This document shows, in pieces, positions 7,473 to 16,476 of a DNA stretch of 64,000 bases; the first letter of the stretch is position 1, and each line of letters starts with the position of its first letter. Where the stretch lies: positions 310,001 to 374,000 of the forward strand of contig NZ_JUIV01000001.1 of NCBI RefSeq assembly GCF_004151235.1. Reading direction: 5' to 3'. The position numbers and the translations under genes are program-made. The notes beneath the pieces are model-generated. The model saw nothing but the letters and a program-made list of their open reading frames with translations. It did no database searches and was not told the origin of the DNA. The stretch comes from Flavobacterium anhuiense. GTDB taxonomy: Bacteria > Bacteroidota > Bacteroidia > Flavobacteriales > Flavobacteriaceae.

Positions 7473-10030
7473 CTGTTTTGGCTATTTTCTAGTTTATGGA
7501 TAATCTTCTTAATATTTGCCCCTTTAGATAAAACAGGTTTCCACAAATCGCCTTTTTTCTCAAAACGGCTTAATACATTTTTGATAGTAAATTGTGACGG
7601 ATGCAGTTTTTCGTCCACTTCGCTCCATTCTAAAGGTGTAGAAACTGTTGCGCCAGGTTTTGGACGAACAGAGTACGGCGCCGCCAAAGTTTGTCCGCGT
7701 CGGTTTTGCAAAAAATCAATATACAATTTGTTGTTTCTTTTTTTAATGCTTCTGTCAACTGTAGTACTATCAGGAAGTCTGGATTGCACTTCTTTGGCAA
7801 TCAATTCGCCTAGAATTTTAATGGAATCATAATCATATTTCGCGCCAAGCGGAATATAAATATGCAGTCCAGAAGCTCCGGAAGTTTTGCACAAACATTC
7901 CGTTTCCAATTCATCTAAAACTTCTTTTACGACCAAAGCAGTTTGAACGACTTGTTTAAAATCGTCTTTTGCAGGATCTAAATCAATTACGAGCCAATCT
8001 GGATTCTGAATGTGTTTGGTGGTCGAATTCCACGGATTCATTTCAATGCAGCCCAAATTTGCCATATAAAGCAAAGTCTCTTTATTATTGCAAATAAGAT
8101 AATCAATATCGGCATTGTTGGATTCTGAGAAGATTTTTTTGGTTTTAAGCCACTTCGGAATTTTATCCACATCAACATCTTTCTGATAGAAACTAGGCGA
8201 ATCAATTCCGTTCGGGAAACGATTCATCGATTCTGGACGGTCTTTTAGATACGGAAGAATGAGTTCTGAAACTTCGTTGTAATACTGCACAATATCACCT
8301 TTTGTAATGCCGTCTTTAGGAAAATATACTTTGTTCTGATTCGTCAGATGCAATACCGTTTTTCCGACTTTTAGATCGTAATCGTTTTCTGTTTTTTTCT
8401 TTTTATTTTCTCGTGTAATTGTCATTTCATCTAAATTAAATTGAGCGGTACTATCATTTTTAAAAGACAAAAAAACATCTTCAGCTTTTTTGTCCATTCT
8501 GGTTCCGAGGTAAACGGGATGTCGTAAGTGTTGATCTTGAGTCCATTCTGAAAATTTAACCTGACAAACCACTTTTGGTTTTACCCATTGAATTTTATCT
8601 CGAACTGGGATTTTTTCGTCAAGCAGAGATTTGTCAATGAAATAAGGTTCTAATTGAGTATAAAGGTCTTTTAAAACAGTTTCTGTAAAACCTGTTCCGC
8701 ATTTTCCAATATATTGCAGTTTTTTGCCATCATATTGTCCGAGAAGAATAGCGCCGAAATATTTCCTCGAGTTTTTAGGTTCGGTAATTCCGATAATTAT
8801 AGCTTCTTCTTCATTTGCAGTTTTTATTTTGAGCCAGTTTGTACTTCTGCGATTGCTGGTATAAGTACTGTCTGCTCTTTTGGCAATAATGCCTTCGGTT
8901 TTGTTTTTAATGGCTTTTTCAAATTGTTTAATTCCGTTTCCAACAGTATGTTCAGAATAAAAAACATTCGAAAAATGATATTTATTAAAGAGAATTTTGA
9001 GTAGTTCTTTTCGTTCCAAAAGCGATAATTCCGTAATCAGATTTCCATCCAAATTCAATAAATCAAAAACATAATATTTTAGATTTCCTATTCCCGTTTT
9101 CATGTAGTTTTGAAGCAATTGGAAATCGGCTCTTCCAGCATCATTTTCCACGACAATTTCGCCATCGAGAACTACAGTATGATCTATTTGTTTTAATTCG
9201 TCGGCAATGGGTTTGAAATTAGCATTAAAAGAAATTTCGTTTCTGCTAAATAAATCGACTTGCTGTGCATTAATGACCGCAATAGTTCTATAACCGTCAT
9301 ATTTATTTTCAAAAATCCATTCGTCATCATCAAAAGGTTTTTCGCGAACGCTGGCTAGCATCGGTTTTATAAATTTGGCTATTTCAACTTTTGGATTGGA
9401 CTTTTTTTTTATTGCTTTTTTCTCAATCGTTTTTTCCTCTGTTTTTGAAGTCAGTTTTTCAGATTTTTCTATTAGCTGTTCCAAACTTCTTTTAGAAATA
9501 ACCGATTTGTTTTCTTCTAAAATATCTTCAGTAGAAGCATATTTATCATTTTTCTTGATTAAAAGCCAAGCATTTTCCTGTTTTCCGTGAAGTTTGACTA
9601 ATGAAAATTCGCCTTTCAGTTTTTTGCCTTTTAGAACAAAACTCAAACGTCCTTTTGCCAGATCGCTTAATAACTGTTTTTCGTCAGAAGCTGTTTTTTC
9701 GTCAGAAGTATACGTTCCGTTGTCCCAGACAATTACATTTCCAGCGCCATAATTTCCTTCTGGAATTGTGCCTTCAAAATCTTTATAACTGTACGGATGA
9801 TCTTCGACCATCATGGCGAGACGTTTTACTTCGGGATCCATTGACGGACCTTTTGGCACTGCCCAGCTTTTTAAAACGCCATCCATTTCTAACCTAAAAT
9901 CATAATGAAGATGCGACGCGGCATGTTTCTGTACGACAAAAATCAATTCGTTAGCCGATTTTTCGATCTTTCCTTTCGGTTCACGAGTTTGTTTAAAATC
10001 TCTTTTCTGATTGTATTTAGACAGTGACAT
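7469..10030 (-). CDS. ligD: Multidomain ATP-dependent DNA ligase LigD (PE-ligase-polymerase)
   Basis: The 853-residue protein has three domains in order. Residues 1-190 form the 3'-phosphoesterase domain (metal ligands H36, H42, D44, R46 and probably H78, from [16 protein letters not shown] and EDHPY). Residues about 215-525 form the ATP-dependent ligase (catalytic K243 in [28 protein letters not shown]). Residues about 560-840 form the primase/polymerase domain (DLDP at 683-686, [24 protein letters not shown]). This PE-LIG-POL order resembles Pseudomonas LigD; mycobacterial LigD has POL first. It repairs double-strand breaks with Ku. It converges on ku with a 4-bp overlap and overlaps the next upstream minus-strand gene by 14 bp, so those two genes are likely cotranscribed. 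Confidence 0.95.
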   Translation of the reverse strand: MSLSKYNQKRDFKQTREPKGKIEKSANELIFVVQKHAASHLHYDFRLEMDGVLKSWAVPKGPSMDPEVKRLAMMVEDHPYSYKDFEGTIPEGNYGAGNVIVWDNGTYTSDEKTASDEKQLLSDLAKGRLSFVLKGKKLKGEFSLVKLHGKQENAWLLIKKNDKYASTEDILEENKSVISKRSLEQLIEKSEKLTSKTEEKTIEKKAIKKKSNPKVEIAKFIKPMLASVREKPFDDDEWIFENKYDGYRTIAVINAQQVDLFSRNEISFNANFKPIADELKQIDHTVVLDGEIVVENDAGRADFQLLQNYMKTGIGNLKYYVFDLLNLDGNLITELSLLERKELLKILFNKYHFSNVFYSEHTVGNGIKQFEKAIKNKTEGIIAKRADSTYTSNRRSTNWLKIKTANEEEAIIIGITEPKNSRKYFGAILLGQYDGKKLQYIGKCGTGFTETVLKDLYTQLEPYFIDKSLLDEKIPVRDKIQWVKPKVVCQVKFSEWTQDQHLRHPVYLGTRMDKKAEDVFLSFKNDSTAQFNLDEMTITRENKKKKTENDYDLKVGKTVLHLTNQNKVYFPKDGITKGDIVQYYNEVSELILPYLKDRPESMNRFPNGIDSPSFYQKDVDVDKIPKWLKTKKIFSESNNADIDYLICNNKETLLYMANLGCIEMNPWNSTTKHIQNPDWLVIDLDPAKDDFKQVVQTALVVKEVLDELETECLCKTSGASGLHIYIPLGAKYDYDSIKILGELIAKEVQSRLPDSTTVDRSIKKRNNKLYIDFLQNRRGQTLAAPYSVRPKPGATVSTPLEWSEVDEKLHPSQFTIKNVLSRFEKKGDLWKPVLSKGANIKKIIHKLENSQNS

Positions 10031-10499
10031 AAGCTTTTAAAAGAATTATAATGGTTAATATAATAGAGTAAAGCACTGTTGCCGTTACCGCAAAAATAAT
10101 ATGGGCAAAGAACAGCTGAATGTAATAACCTTTAAAGTCAATTGGGGGTTGATGGTCGGTCATTTTAAAAATAACTATCCAGCTGAGTATTCCAATTACA
10201 CCACTGATAACGCCTAATATAAGTGCACTGAGTGGCGAAATTGGTAAAATATTCTTTACCCATACCATATGATATCCCATAACAAATAGAAAACCAATAA
10301 TGTAATGTATCAGCCATCCCCAAGTTTTCTGGGATTTTTCTGAAAGGCTGATTTTTGTTTTTCTTAAAGCAAAACTCAATAAAACAGGTTCTTTATACAA
10401 TTCTCTAAAATTTTCAGACATGGCATAACTAAACCAAGTCATGGCCGATGTCGCCCCAATAGCAACTAAAATTAATTGTACAATGATGAAAAAAATCAT
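10017..10499 (-). CDS. Small membrane protein of unknown function
   Basis: This 160-residue protein has four strongly hydrophobic segments (about 3-25, 63-80, 90-112 and 127-153) joined by short loops, with a conserved-looking HYIIGFLFVMGYHMVW stretch. I do not recognise the family. It overlaps the start of ligD by 14 bp on the same strand, so it is probably translated from the same transcript. Whether it takes part in end joining is unknown, and cotranscription may be incidental. Confidence 0.65.
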   Translation of the reverse strand: MIFFIIVQLILVAIGATSAMTWFSYAMSENFRELYKEPVLLSFALRKTKISLSEKSQKTWGWLIHYIIGFLFVMGYHMVWVKNILPISPLSALILGVISGVIGILSWIVIFKMTDHQPPIDFKGYYIQLFFAHIIFAVTATVLYSIILTIIILLKAYVTV

Positions 10500-10679
10500 A
10501 GTCCTTTTTATTGATTAAAACTCTATTTCAAAGTTAGTTTTAGAAAGTTCTTTTTCGTTATAGGATTACTGATTTGTAATTATATAATTATCAGTAAAGT
10601 GCTGATTTTCATTTTAGTTGTCATTAGAATGTTATAATCCTTATGGTTAATTGTATAATTTTTAACCTGAAAAGCGCCC

Positions 10680-10687
10680 TAAATTTG
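10680..10687 (+). promoter_or_regulatory. -7 element upstream of the catalase gene
   Basis: TAAATTTG matches TAnnTTTG, 82 bp before the catalase ATG. The -33 region holds only a T-rich run (10659-10663), so the promoter is only partly supported. No OxyR-like palindrome was recognised by eye. Confidence 0.4.
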
Positions 10688-10769
10688 TTGACCTATTTTA
10701 GAGAAATGTCTCACAAACCAAAATAGAATTTATTAGTTCATGGAATGATAAATGTAAAATCAACAAAAA

Positions 10770-12911
10770 ATGAAAAATTCGAAGAAAACAAACCAAGACA
10801 ATTCTGATGGCAAACAGAATGATTTAGAATTTAATAAATCAAGTGCTGAGAATGAGTTTTTAACTACCAATCAAGGAGTTAAGATAAATGATAACAACAA
10901 TTCTTTAAAATCTGGAGAAAGAGGGCCATCTCTTTTAGAAGATTTCATATTGCGAGAAAAAATTACGCATTTTGATCACGAAAGAATTCCAGAGCGTATT
11001 GTTCACGCAAGAGGTTCTGGTGCTCATGGATATTTTGAATTGTATAAGACAATGGAAAAATATACTAAGGCAGGTTTCTTAAACGACACCAGTATTAAGA
11101 CACCTGTTTTTGTTCGTTTTTCTACTGTAGCTGGTTCACGAGGCTCTACAGATTTAGCTCGAGATGTTCGCGGTTTTGCTGTAAAGTTTTACACTCAGGA
11201 AGGGGTTTTTGATTTGGTTGGAAATAATATGCCTGTATTTTTTATTCAGGATGCCATGAAATTTCCAGATTTAATTCATGCCGTAAAAGCAGAACCGCAT
11301 AATGAAATTCCGCAGGCCGCTTCTGCACATGATACCTTTTGGGATTTTATTTCTCTAATGCCCGAATCGATGCACATGATTATGTGGGTAATGAGCGATA
11401 GAGCGATTCCGAGAAGTTTAAGAATGATGGAAGGCTTTGGAGTTCATACTTTTAGATTTGTAAATGATAAAAATGAATCGCATTTTGTAAAATTTCATTG
11501 GAAGCCAAAATTAGGTACACACGGAGTTGCATGGGATGAAGCACAGAAAATATCAGGGAAAAATTCAGATTTTCATAAACAGGATTTATGGGAAGCCATC
11601 GAGGCAGGAAATTTTCCAGAATGGGAATTGGGCGTGCAGATTATTCCTGAAAGCGACGAACATAAATTTGATTTTGATCTTCTTGACCCGACAAAATTAG
11701 TTCCAGAAGAATTGGTTCCAGTAACGATTATCGGAAAAATGGTTTTGAATAAAAATCCGGATAACTTTTTTGCAGAAACAGAACAGGTGGCTTTTCACCC
11801 AGGACACATTGTTCCAGGAATTGATTTTTCAAATGATCCTTTATTGCAAGGAAGGTTATTTTCTTATACCGATACGCAATTATCAAGATTAGGAAGTCCA
11901 AACTTTCATGAAATTCCAATTAATAGAACCATTGCACCAATGCACAACAATCAGCGCGACGGACATATGCGCCAAGAAATTGCAACTGGAAAAGTAAGTT
12001 ATCATCCAAATTCTTTAGGTGGCGGATGCCCATTTCAAGCCAAAATGGATCAAGGTGGATTTGTGAGTTTTAATGAACGTGTTGACGCTCATAAAGTACG
12101 AGCAAGAAGCACCAGTTTTTCAGATCATTTTAGTCAGGCCGCACTGTTTTATAATAGCCAGACACCTATAGAACAAGGTCATATTGTGAGTGCCTTGTCT
12201 TTTGAATTGGGGAAAGTAGAAACCGTGTCGATTAGAGAAAGAATGCTCGGACTTTTAAATCAGGTAAATGCTGATTTGGCAGCAAAGGTTGCTAAAAATT
12301 TAGGAATTCCAGTTCCAAAAAATATCGAAAAACCAATTAATCATGGAGTTGGAGCAGATGATGAAGGAAATCAAGAACCTTCAAAAGCAAAACCAAACAT
12401 AGGGAGTTCTGATGCTTTGAGTATGCTTAAAAATCCAACTGTTTCAGATCCAATTGCGACAAGACAAATAGCTTTTTTATGTGCTGACGGTGTAAGTGCC
12501 GATTCAATAAAAGTAATGAAAACAGCTTTGCAAAATGCGGGTGCGAAAGCGGTTATTATAGCACCGCATTTAGGAACCATTGTTTCACAAGAGGGAACGG
12601 AAATTTTGGTGGACCAAACTTATAAAATTGCTGCTTCTGTACTTTTTGATGGGGTCTTTATTCCAGCTGGAAAAGGAATTGCCGATCTTTCAAAAATCAA
12701 AGAAGTAAAAGAGTTTTTAAATGATTCATACCATCATTGTAAATTTATTGCGGCTGAAGCCGAAGGAGTGCAGATTATTAAAAACAACAGCGATATAAAT
12801 AAAGATCCTGGAGTTTTGATGAGCGAAAATAACTCAGATAAAAACTTAAGCGTTTCTTTTATAAAAGCTTTGGGAAGACATCGTTTTTGGGAAAGAGAAA
12901 AAAGTTTGTAA
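10770..12911 (+). CDS. katE: Large-subunit (clade 2, HPII-type) heme catalase
   Basis: This 713-residue catalase converts hydrogen peroxide to water and oxygen. The distal histidine is H79 in RIVHARGSGAHG, the distal asparagine is N152/N153 in VGNNMPVFFIQD, and the heme-ligand tyrosine is Y366 in RLFSYTDTQLSRLG. About 150 residues at the C terminus (from about 560: QIAFLCADGVSADSIKVMK...) form the flavodoxin/DJ-1-like domain found only in large-subunit catalases. The N-terminal 50 residues are polar and disordered, as in HPII. It is a monocistronic gene between its own promoter element and a bidirectional terminator. Confidence 0.94.
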   Translation: MKNSKKTNQDNSDGKQNDLEFNKSSAENEFLTTNQGVKINDNNNSLKSGERGPSLLEDFILREKITHFDHERIPERIVHARGSGAHGYFELYKTMEKYTKAGFLNDTSIKTPVFVRFSTVAGSRGSTDLARDVRGFAVKFYTQEGVFDLVGNNMPVFFIQDAMKFPDLIHAVKAEPHNEIPQAASAHDTFWDFISLMPESMHMIMWVMSDRAIPRSLRMMEGFGVHTFRFVNDKNESHFVKFHWKPKLGTHGVAWDEAQKISGKNSDFHKQDLWEAIEAGNFPEWELGVQIIPESDEHKFDFDLLDPTKLVPEELVPVTIIGKMVLNKNPDNFFAETEQVAFHPGHIVPGIDFSNDPLLQGRLFSYTDTQLSRLGSPNFHEIPINRTIAPMHNNQRDGHMRQEIATGKVSYHPNSLGGGCPFQAKMDQGGFVSFNERVDAHKVRARSTSFSDHFSQAALFYNSQTPIEQGHIVSALSFELGKVETVSIRERMLGLLNQVNADLAAKVAKNLGIPVPKNIEKPINHGVGADDEGNQEPSKAKPNIGSSDALSMLKNPTVSDPIATRQIAFLCADGVSADSIKVMKTALQNAGAKAVIIAPHLGTIVSQEGTEILVDQTYKIAASVLFDGVFIPAGKGIADLSKIKEVKEFLNDSYHHCKFIAAEAEGVQIIKNNSDINKDPGVLMSENNSDKNLSVSFIKALGRHRFWEREKSL

Positions 12912-12914
12912 TAC

Positions 12915-12950
12915 AAAAAAAATTGGCTGTCGCAAAAGACAGCCTTTTTT
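12915..12950. terminator. Bidirectional terminator between katE and the MocR gene
   Basis: GGCTGTC (12925-12931) and GACAGCC (12938-12944) form a stem with a 6-base loop. It is flanked by an A-run on the left and a T-run on the right, so it can stop the two convergent genes. Confidence 0.88.
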
Positions 12951-12965
12951 GTTTCCAATAAGCAA

Positions 12966-14456
12966 TTATTTCTCTAGAATAATTGCCAAACTTTCACTCA
13001 AAATAGAAACCGCTTTTTCCATTTCTTCTTTTTCCAAATGCCCAAATCCTAAACGAGTTGCGGTAAGATTTTTGGTTTGGTATAAAATGGTCTTTGGCAG
13101 AAATAAACCTTGTTTAGAACATTCTTTTTGAAATTGAATCAGATTAAAATGATCTAGCCATTCAACCCAAATGGCCAATCCTCTTGGTGGCACTTTAAAG
13201 TTGATTTTGCCTTTTAGCTTTTCGTTTAAAAGTGACACAAAATAATCGCGGCGTTCTTTATAGGTTTTTTTATTTTTTTTAGAAAGCCGATGCACTTCAC
13301 CTTCTGTAATCCATTCGGTTAAAACTTGTTCCTTTATGACATCAATTCTAGGTTCGAGAATGTTCTGATGTTTTTCTAGTTCTTTAATGAATTCTGCAGG
13401 AGCGGCCACAAAACCATAGCTAAATCCTGACGGAAGAGATCTTCCAAAAGAACCGATATAAACCACTTTTTGGTTGGAATCGAAAGCGGCTAAAGGAAGA
13501 ACTGGATTATTGTCGTAATGAAAATCAAAATCGTAATCGTCTTCTAAAATCACAAATCCGTATTGATTGGCCAAATCCAGAACTTCGATTCTTTTTTTAG
13601 CGCTAAGCGAAATTGTGGTTGGATAATGATAATTAGAAGTCAGATATAAAACCCTGATTTTTGATGTTTCGCAAATTTCTTTTAGTTTTTTGGTGTCAAT
13701 TCCGTCTTCATTTACCGGAATAGAAATAATCTGCGCTCCCGTATTGGTCAGCGTCATATTGGACATATAATAACCTGGGGAAGCTACAACGACTTTATCG
13801 CCAGGCGTAATAAGTACTTTTGTAACTAGATATAGAGCGATTTCGTGACTACTAACTGTAAGAAGGTTAGAAGTCGAAATACGAACTCCGCGAGTAAGAT
13901 TGAGATAATTCGAGAAATGCGTTTTAAAGTTCAAATGCGAACGCATTTCTATTTGTTCGTAGGTTTTAGATGTTTTCCTTCTTTTTAATTTAGAAACATA
14001 CAATCTTGCCAGAACATCGGTTTGAACCAATCGCAGATCGGGCATTCCGTCATTAAATTGATACGGCAGATTACTGATTTCTATTGGACTTTCAAGAATC
14101 GTAGAACGCTGAAAATTAAAACCGATATTATCTGGAGATACATTCTGTTCTTTCAAAGAAACAAATTCAGCTTTGTTTTTTTGTTTTTGCTGCGATAAAA
14201 TAAAAGTTCCTTTGTTCGGAAGTGTTTCAATCCAACCTTGCGATTCTAAATCTTGAAAGGCTTTGATTAAAGTGTTTCGGTTAACAGAAAGCACTTTACA
14301 TAAAATTCTGGTGCCGGGAAGTTTGGTGCCTTCGGGAAGAAAACCAGTTTGTATGGCTTTGATAAATTCAAAAACAAGCTGCAGATAAATAGCAGTGCTT
14401 TCTTCTGGTTTTAGCAGAATGAAGCTTTTAAAAGGAATTTCAACCGGACTATCCAT
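12966..14456 (-). CDS. MocR/GabR-type regulator (GntR HTH fused to an aminotransferase-like domain)
   Basis: This 496-residue protein has an N-terminal GntR winged helix (about 18-90: LPGTRILCKVLSVNRNTLIKAFQDLE...LPNKGTFIL) joined to a fold-type I aminotransferase domain (about 140-496). The aspartate that binds the pyridine nitrogen is present (ILEDDYDFDFHYD at about 303-315). The segment that normally carries the PLP Schiff-base lysine reads YIGSFGRSLPSG, with arginine (R339) in the lysine position, and the nearby TSNYHYPTT also departs from the family's SHQ(F/Y)P(T/L)G. It may bind another ligand, or PLP non-covalently. The gene is transcribed away from a motif at 14473-14501 that recurs upstream of the TonB receptor at 42.1 kb. 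Its target genes are unknown. Confidence 0.85.
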   Translation of the reverse strand: MDSPVEIPFKSFILLKPEESTAIYLQLVFEFIKAIQTGFLPEGTKLPGTRILCKVLSVNRNTLIKAFQDLESQGWIETLPNKGTFILSQQKQKNKAEFVSLKEQNVSPDNIGFNFQRSTILESPIEISNLPYQFNDGMPDLRLVQTDVLARLYVSKLKRRKTSKTYEQIEMRSHLNFKTHFSNYLNLTRGVRISTSNLLTVSSHEIALYLVTKVLITPGDKVVVASPGYYMSNMTLTNTGAQIISIPVNEDGIDTKKLKEICETSKIRVLYLTSNYHYPTTISLSAKKRIEVLDLANQYGFVILEDDYDFDFHYDNNPVLPLAAFDSNQKVVYIGSFGRSLPSGFSYGFVAAPAEFIKELEKHQNILEPRIDVIKEQVLTEWITEGEVHRLSKKNKKTYKERRDYFVSLLNEKLKGKINFKVPPRGLAIWVEWLDHFNLIQFQKECSKQGLFLPKTILYQTKNLTATRLGFGHLEKEEMEKAVSILSESLAIILEK

Positions 14457-14463
14457 AATTTAT

Positions 14464-14501
14464 AAACTGACACTTTTGTTGGTACGGCAAGATACTGCTT
14501 T
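14464..14501 (+). promoter_or_regulatory. Candidate MocR operator upstream of the regulator gene
   Basis: The 18-mer TTTGTTGGTACGGCAAGA (within 14474-14493) lies about 20-35 bp upstream of the MocR start codon. The same sequence with one change (C to T) occurs at 42015-42033 before a TonB receptor, and the flanks are also conserved. TGGTAC resembles the TGGTAT (ATACCA) half-site known for GabR, a MocR-family member. Assignment as operator is inference. Confidence 0.45.
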
Positions 14502-14598
14502 TCTTAAAATTTTTAGAAAAAAAGAAAAGTGATCTTTACATAAGTGTTAGAACGATGACCAAATCAAACTATTAAGTCCGGCTGAAATTATTTAATTC

Positions 14599-14830
14599 AT
14601 TCCGTAGGAATGTCTCGTCGGTAGAATTAAATTTGAATTGCAATTATAAGTTCCGTAGGAACGTTTGATTTATAAAACAGAACCCTGTTGCATAAAATCA
14701 GGTGTTCCTCTGGAACACGATGCAAAATGGTATATTCTTTTTCTACCGATCAGATATTCCTACGGAATATTAAATTGTAACTCGTTGTGGTAATTCATTG
14801 TAATTTTAATTACACTTTAAAAATCAGTTT
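14599..14830. repeat. Palindromic (REPIN/MITE-like) element, copy 1
   Basis: This is a 170-bp unit (14599-14768) with 28-bp inverted ends (14599-14626 and 14741-14768, 25 of 28 paired). Each end contains the small palindrome ATTCCGTAGGAAT. Two more internal palindromes, GTTCCGTAGGAAC (14650-14662) and GTGTTCCTCTGGAACAC (14702-14718), give a multi-hairpin structure. A further 62 bp (14769-14830) is a copy of the segment that follows copy 2, including the last codons of the nagX-like gene. No transposase is present. Confidence 0.75.
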
Positions 14831-14894
14831 TTTTGTAGATTTTCTTTTGCTCAGTTTATGCCAATTACGTTTTATATATTCTCAGAAACAATAC

Positions 14895-15126
14895 ATTCCG
14901 TAGGAATGTCTCATCGGTAGAATTAAATTTGAATTGCGGTTATACGTTCCGTAGGAACGTTTGATTCATAAAACACAGCGCTGTTTTATAAAATCATGTG
15001 TTCCTCTGGAACACGATGCAAAATGGTATATTCTTTTTCTACCGACCAGATATTCCTACGGAATATTAAATTGTAACTCGTTGTGGTAATTCATTGTAAT
15101 TTTAATTACACTTTAAAAATCAGTTT
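14895..15126. repeat. Palindromic (REPIN/MITE-like) element, copy 2
   Basis: This is a second 170-bp unit (14895-15064) plus 62 bp of shared flank. It is collinear with copy 1 at an offset of exactly 296 bp, with about a dozen mismatches and no gaps by eye. It lies directly downstream of the nagX-like gene and runs into its stop codon and last codons (15106-15126), so copy 1 looks like a tandem duplicate of the gene's 3' end plus the element. Confidence 0.75.
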
Positions 15127-16377
15127 CTTTTTATAGAAAATCCATAAGATAAACGACCAGAAAACGGCATAAGACAAGGCGTAAGCGAGTGATGCATTTA
15201 ACGGGTTTTCAAAACAAGGAACAATTCCATGATTATAAATATAGGCTTGAAGACCAATTTCTTCGCCAGCTTTTTCAGGATCTGCTACTTTTATCGCGCT
15301 CAAAACTCTCGGAATTATTCCAGAAAAGAAAAACACAATCATTGGGTTTACTCCCCAAATCAGGAATAATTTTGTCCATTTTTTATGCCCTTTAATATCA
15401 ATTATGTAATACAATAATGTTAAACATAACGTTGCAATTCCAGCTGTATATAAAACATAAGAACTTGTCCAAAGTGATTTATTAATAGGGAAGAAGATGT
15501 TCCAAATTAATCCTCCAATTACCAAAGCAGTTCCTGCAATTGCTGTCTTTTTTACGATTTCCATTTTATCAACAGATAAGTTTAAAAGTTGGCCAATGTA
15601 CATTCCTAAAATTCCTGTTCCAATTGCTGGCAAAGTGCTTAAAATTCCTTCTGGATCCCAAGTTTTAGACGATGCCCATAAATGACCGTTCAAAAGTGTA
15701 TCGTCTATCCAAGCAGCAAGATTGGTTCCTTTGTCAAAATTGGCTGGGCCAAATCCGGGAACGGGAACAAAAGCCATTACGAGCCAATATCCAATTAAAA
15801 GCGTGGCTAAAACTAAAAGCTGTGTTTTTAAATTAGTCTTTAAATATAAAATTGAAGTAAAGAAATACACAATTGCAATTCGCTGTAAAACGCCTGGAAT
15901 TCTCGTGTCTTCAAAATGCTCAAGTCCGCTAAATGATAATGAGATAAGGATTAAAAATACGCCAACGGCAAGAATAGTTTTGACTTTCATGGAAAAGTTT
16001 CCTAAAAGGGCATAAGCAACTGCAAAAGCAATTATCAATCTCAATCCTAATAGTGGAATTCCTTCCAAACCAAATAAATGGATTCTGCTGAAAACGCTTA
16101 AAAATAATCCTAGACAGAAAATTCGAAGCGAGCGGACTAAAATTTTATTGAAAACACTTCCGTCAAAATGTTTTACAGGCATTGCAAACGGAATTGCAGT
16201 TCCCATTATAAATACAAAAAATGGGAAAACTAGGTCAGTAGGCGTACAACCATGCCATTCGGCGTGTTCTAGGGGCGGATAAATAGATGACCAGCTTCCC
16301 GGATTATTGACAATCGTCATTAAGAGAATAGTAAATCCTCTAAAGACATCGAGTGAAGTTAAACGTTCTTTTGTCAT
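15106..16377 (-). CDS. NagX-like multipass membrane protein (DUF5009/HGSNAT-like acyltransferase family)
   Basis: This 423-residue protein has about ten to twelve membrane segments. The N terminus RLTSLDVFRGFTILLMTIVN and the following HAEWHGCTPTDLVFPFFVFIMG are diagnostic of the DUF5009/YeiB/heparan-alpha-glucosaminide N-acetyltransferase-like family, known as NagX in GlcNAc-utilisation loci. The conserved histidine in EWHGC matches the region used for acetyl transfer in the eukaryotic relative. It may acetylate or transport amino sugars or their oligomers across the inner membrane; the exact role of bacterial NagX is not settled. It is the last gene of the minus-strand salvage operon, 99 bp after the NagZ fusion gene. 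Confidence 0.8.
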   Translation of the reverse strand: MTKERLTSLDVFRGFTILLMTIVNNPGSWSSIYPPLEHAEWHGCTPTDLVFPFFVFIMGTAIPFAMPVKHFDGSVFNKILVRSLRIFCLGLFLSVFSRIHLFGLEGIPLLGLRLIIAFAVAYALLGNFSMKVKTILAVGVFLILISLSFSGLEHFEDTRIPGVLQRIAIVYFFTSILYLKTNLKTQLLVLATLLIGYWLVMAFVPVPGFGPANFDKGTNLAAWIDDTLLNGHLWASSKTWDPEGILSTLPAIGTGILGMYIGQLLNLSVDKMEIVKKTAIAGTALVIGGLIWNIFFPINKSLWTSSYVLYTAGIATLCLTLLYYIIDIKGHKKWTKLFLIWGVNPMIVFFFSGIIPRVLSAIKVADPEKAGEEIGLQAYIYNHGIVPCFENPLNASLAYALSYAVFWSFILWIFYKKKLIFKV

Positions 16378-16476
16378 TGGGTTTGATAGTTTAGATTTTT
16401 TTTAAAGATGCAAGAAGCAAGATTATAGATTTTTGTTTTTTGGAATTTGTTTTTTGGAATTTAAATTTTGGAATTT

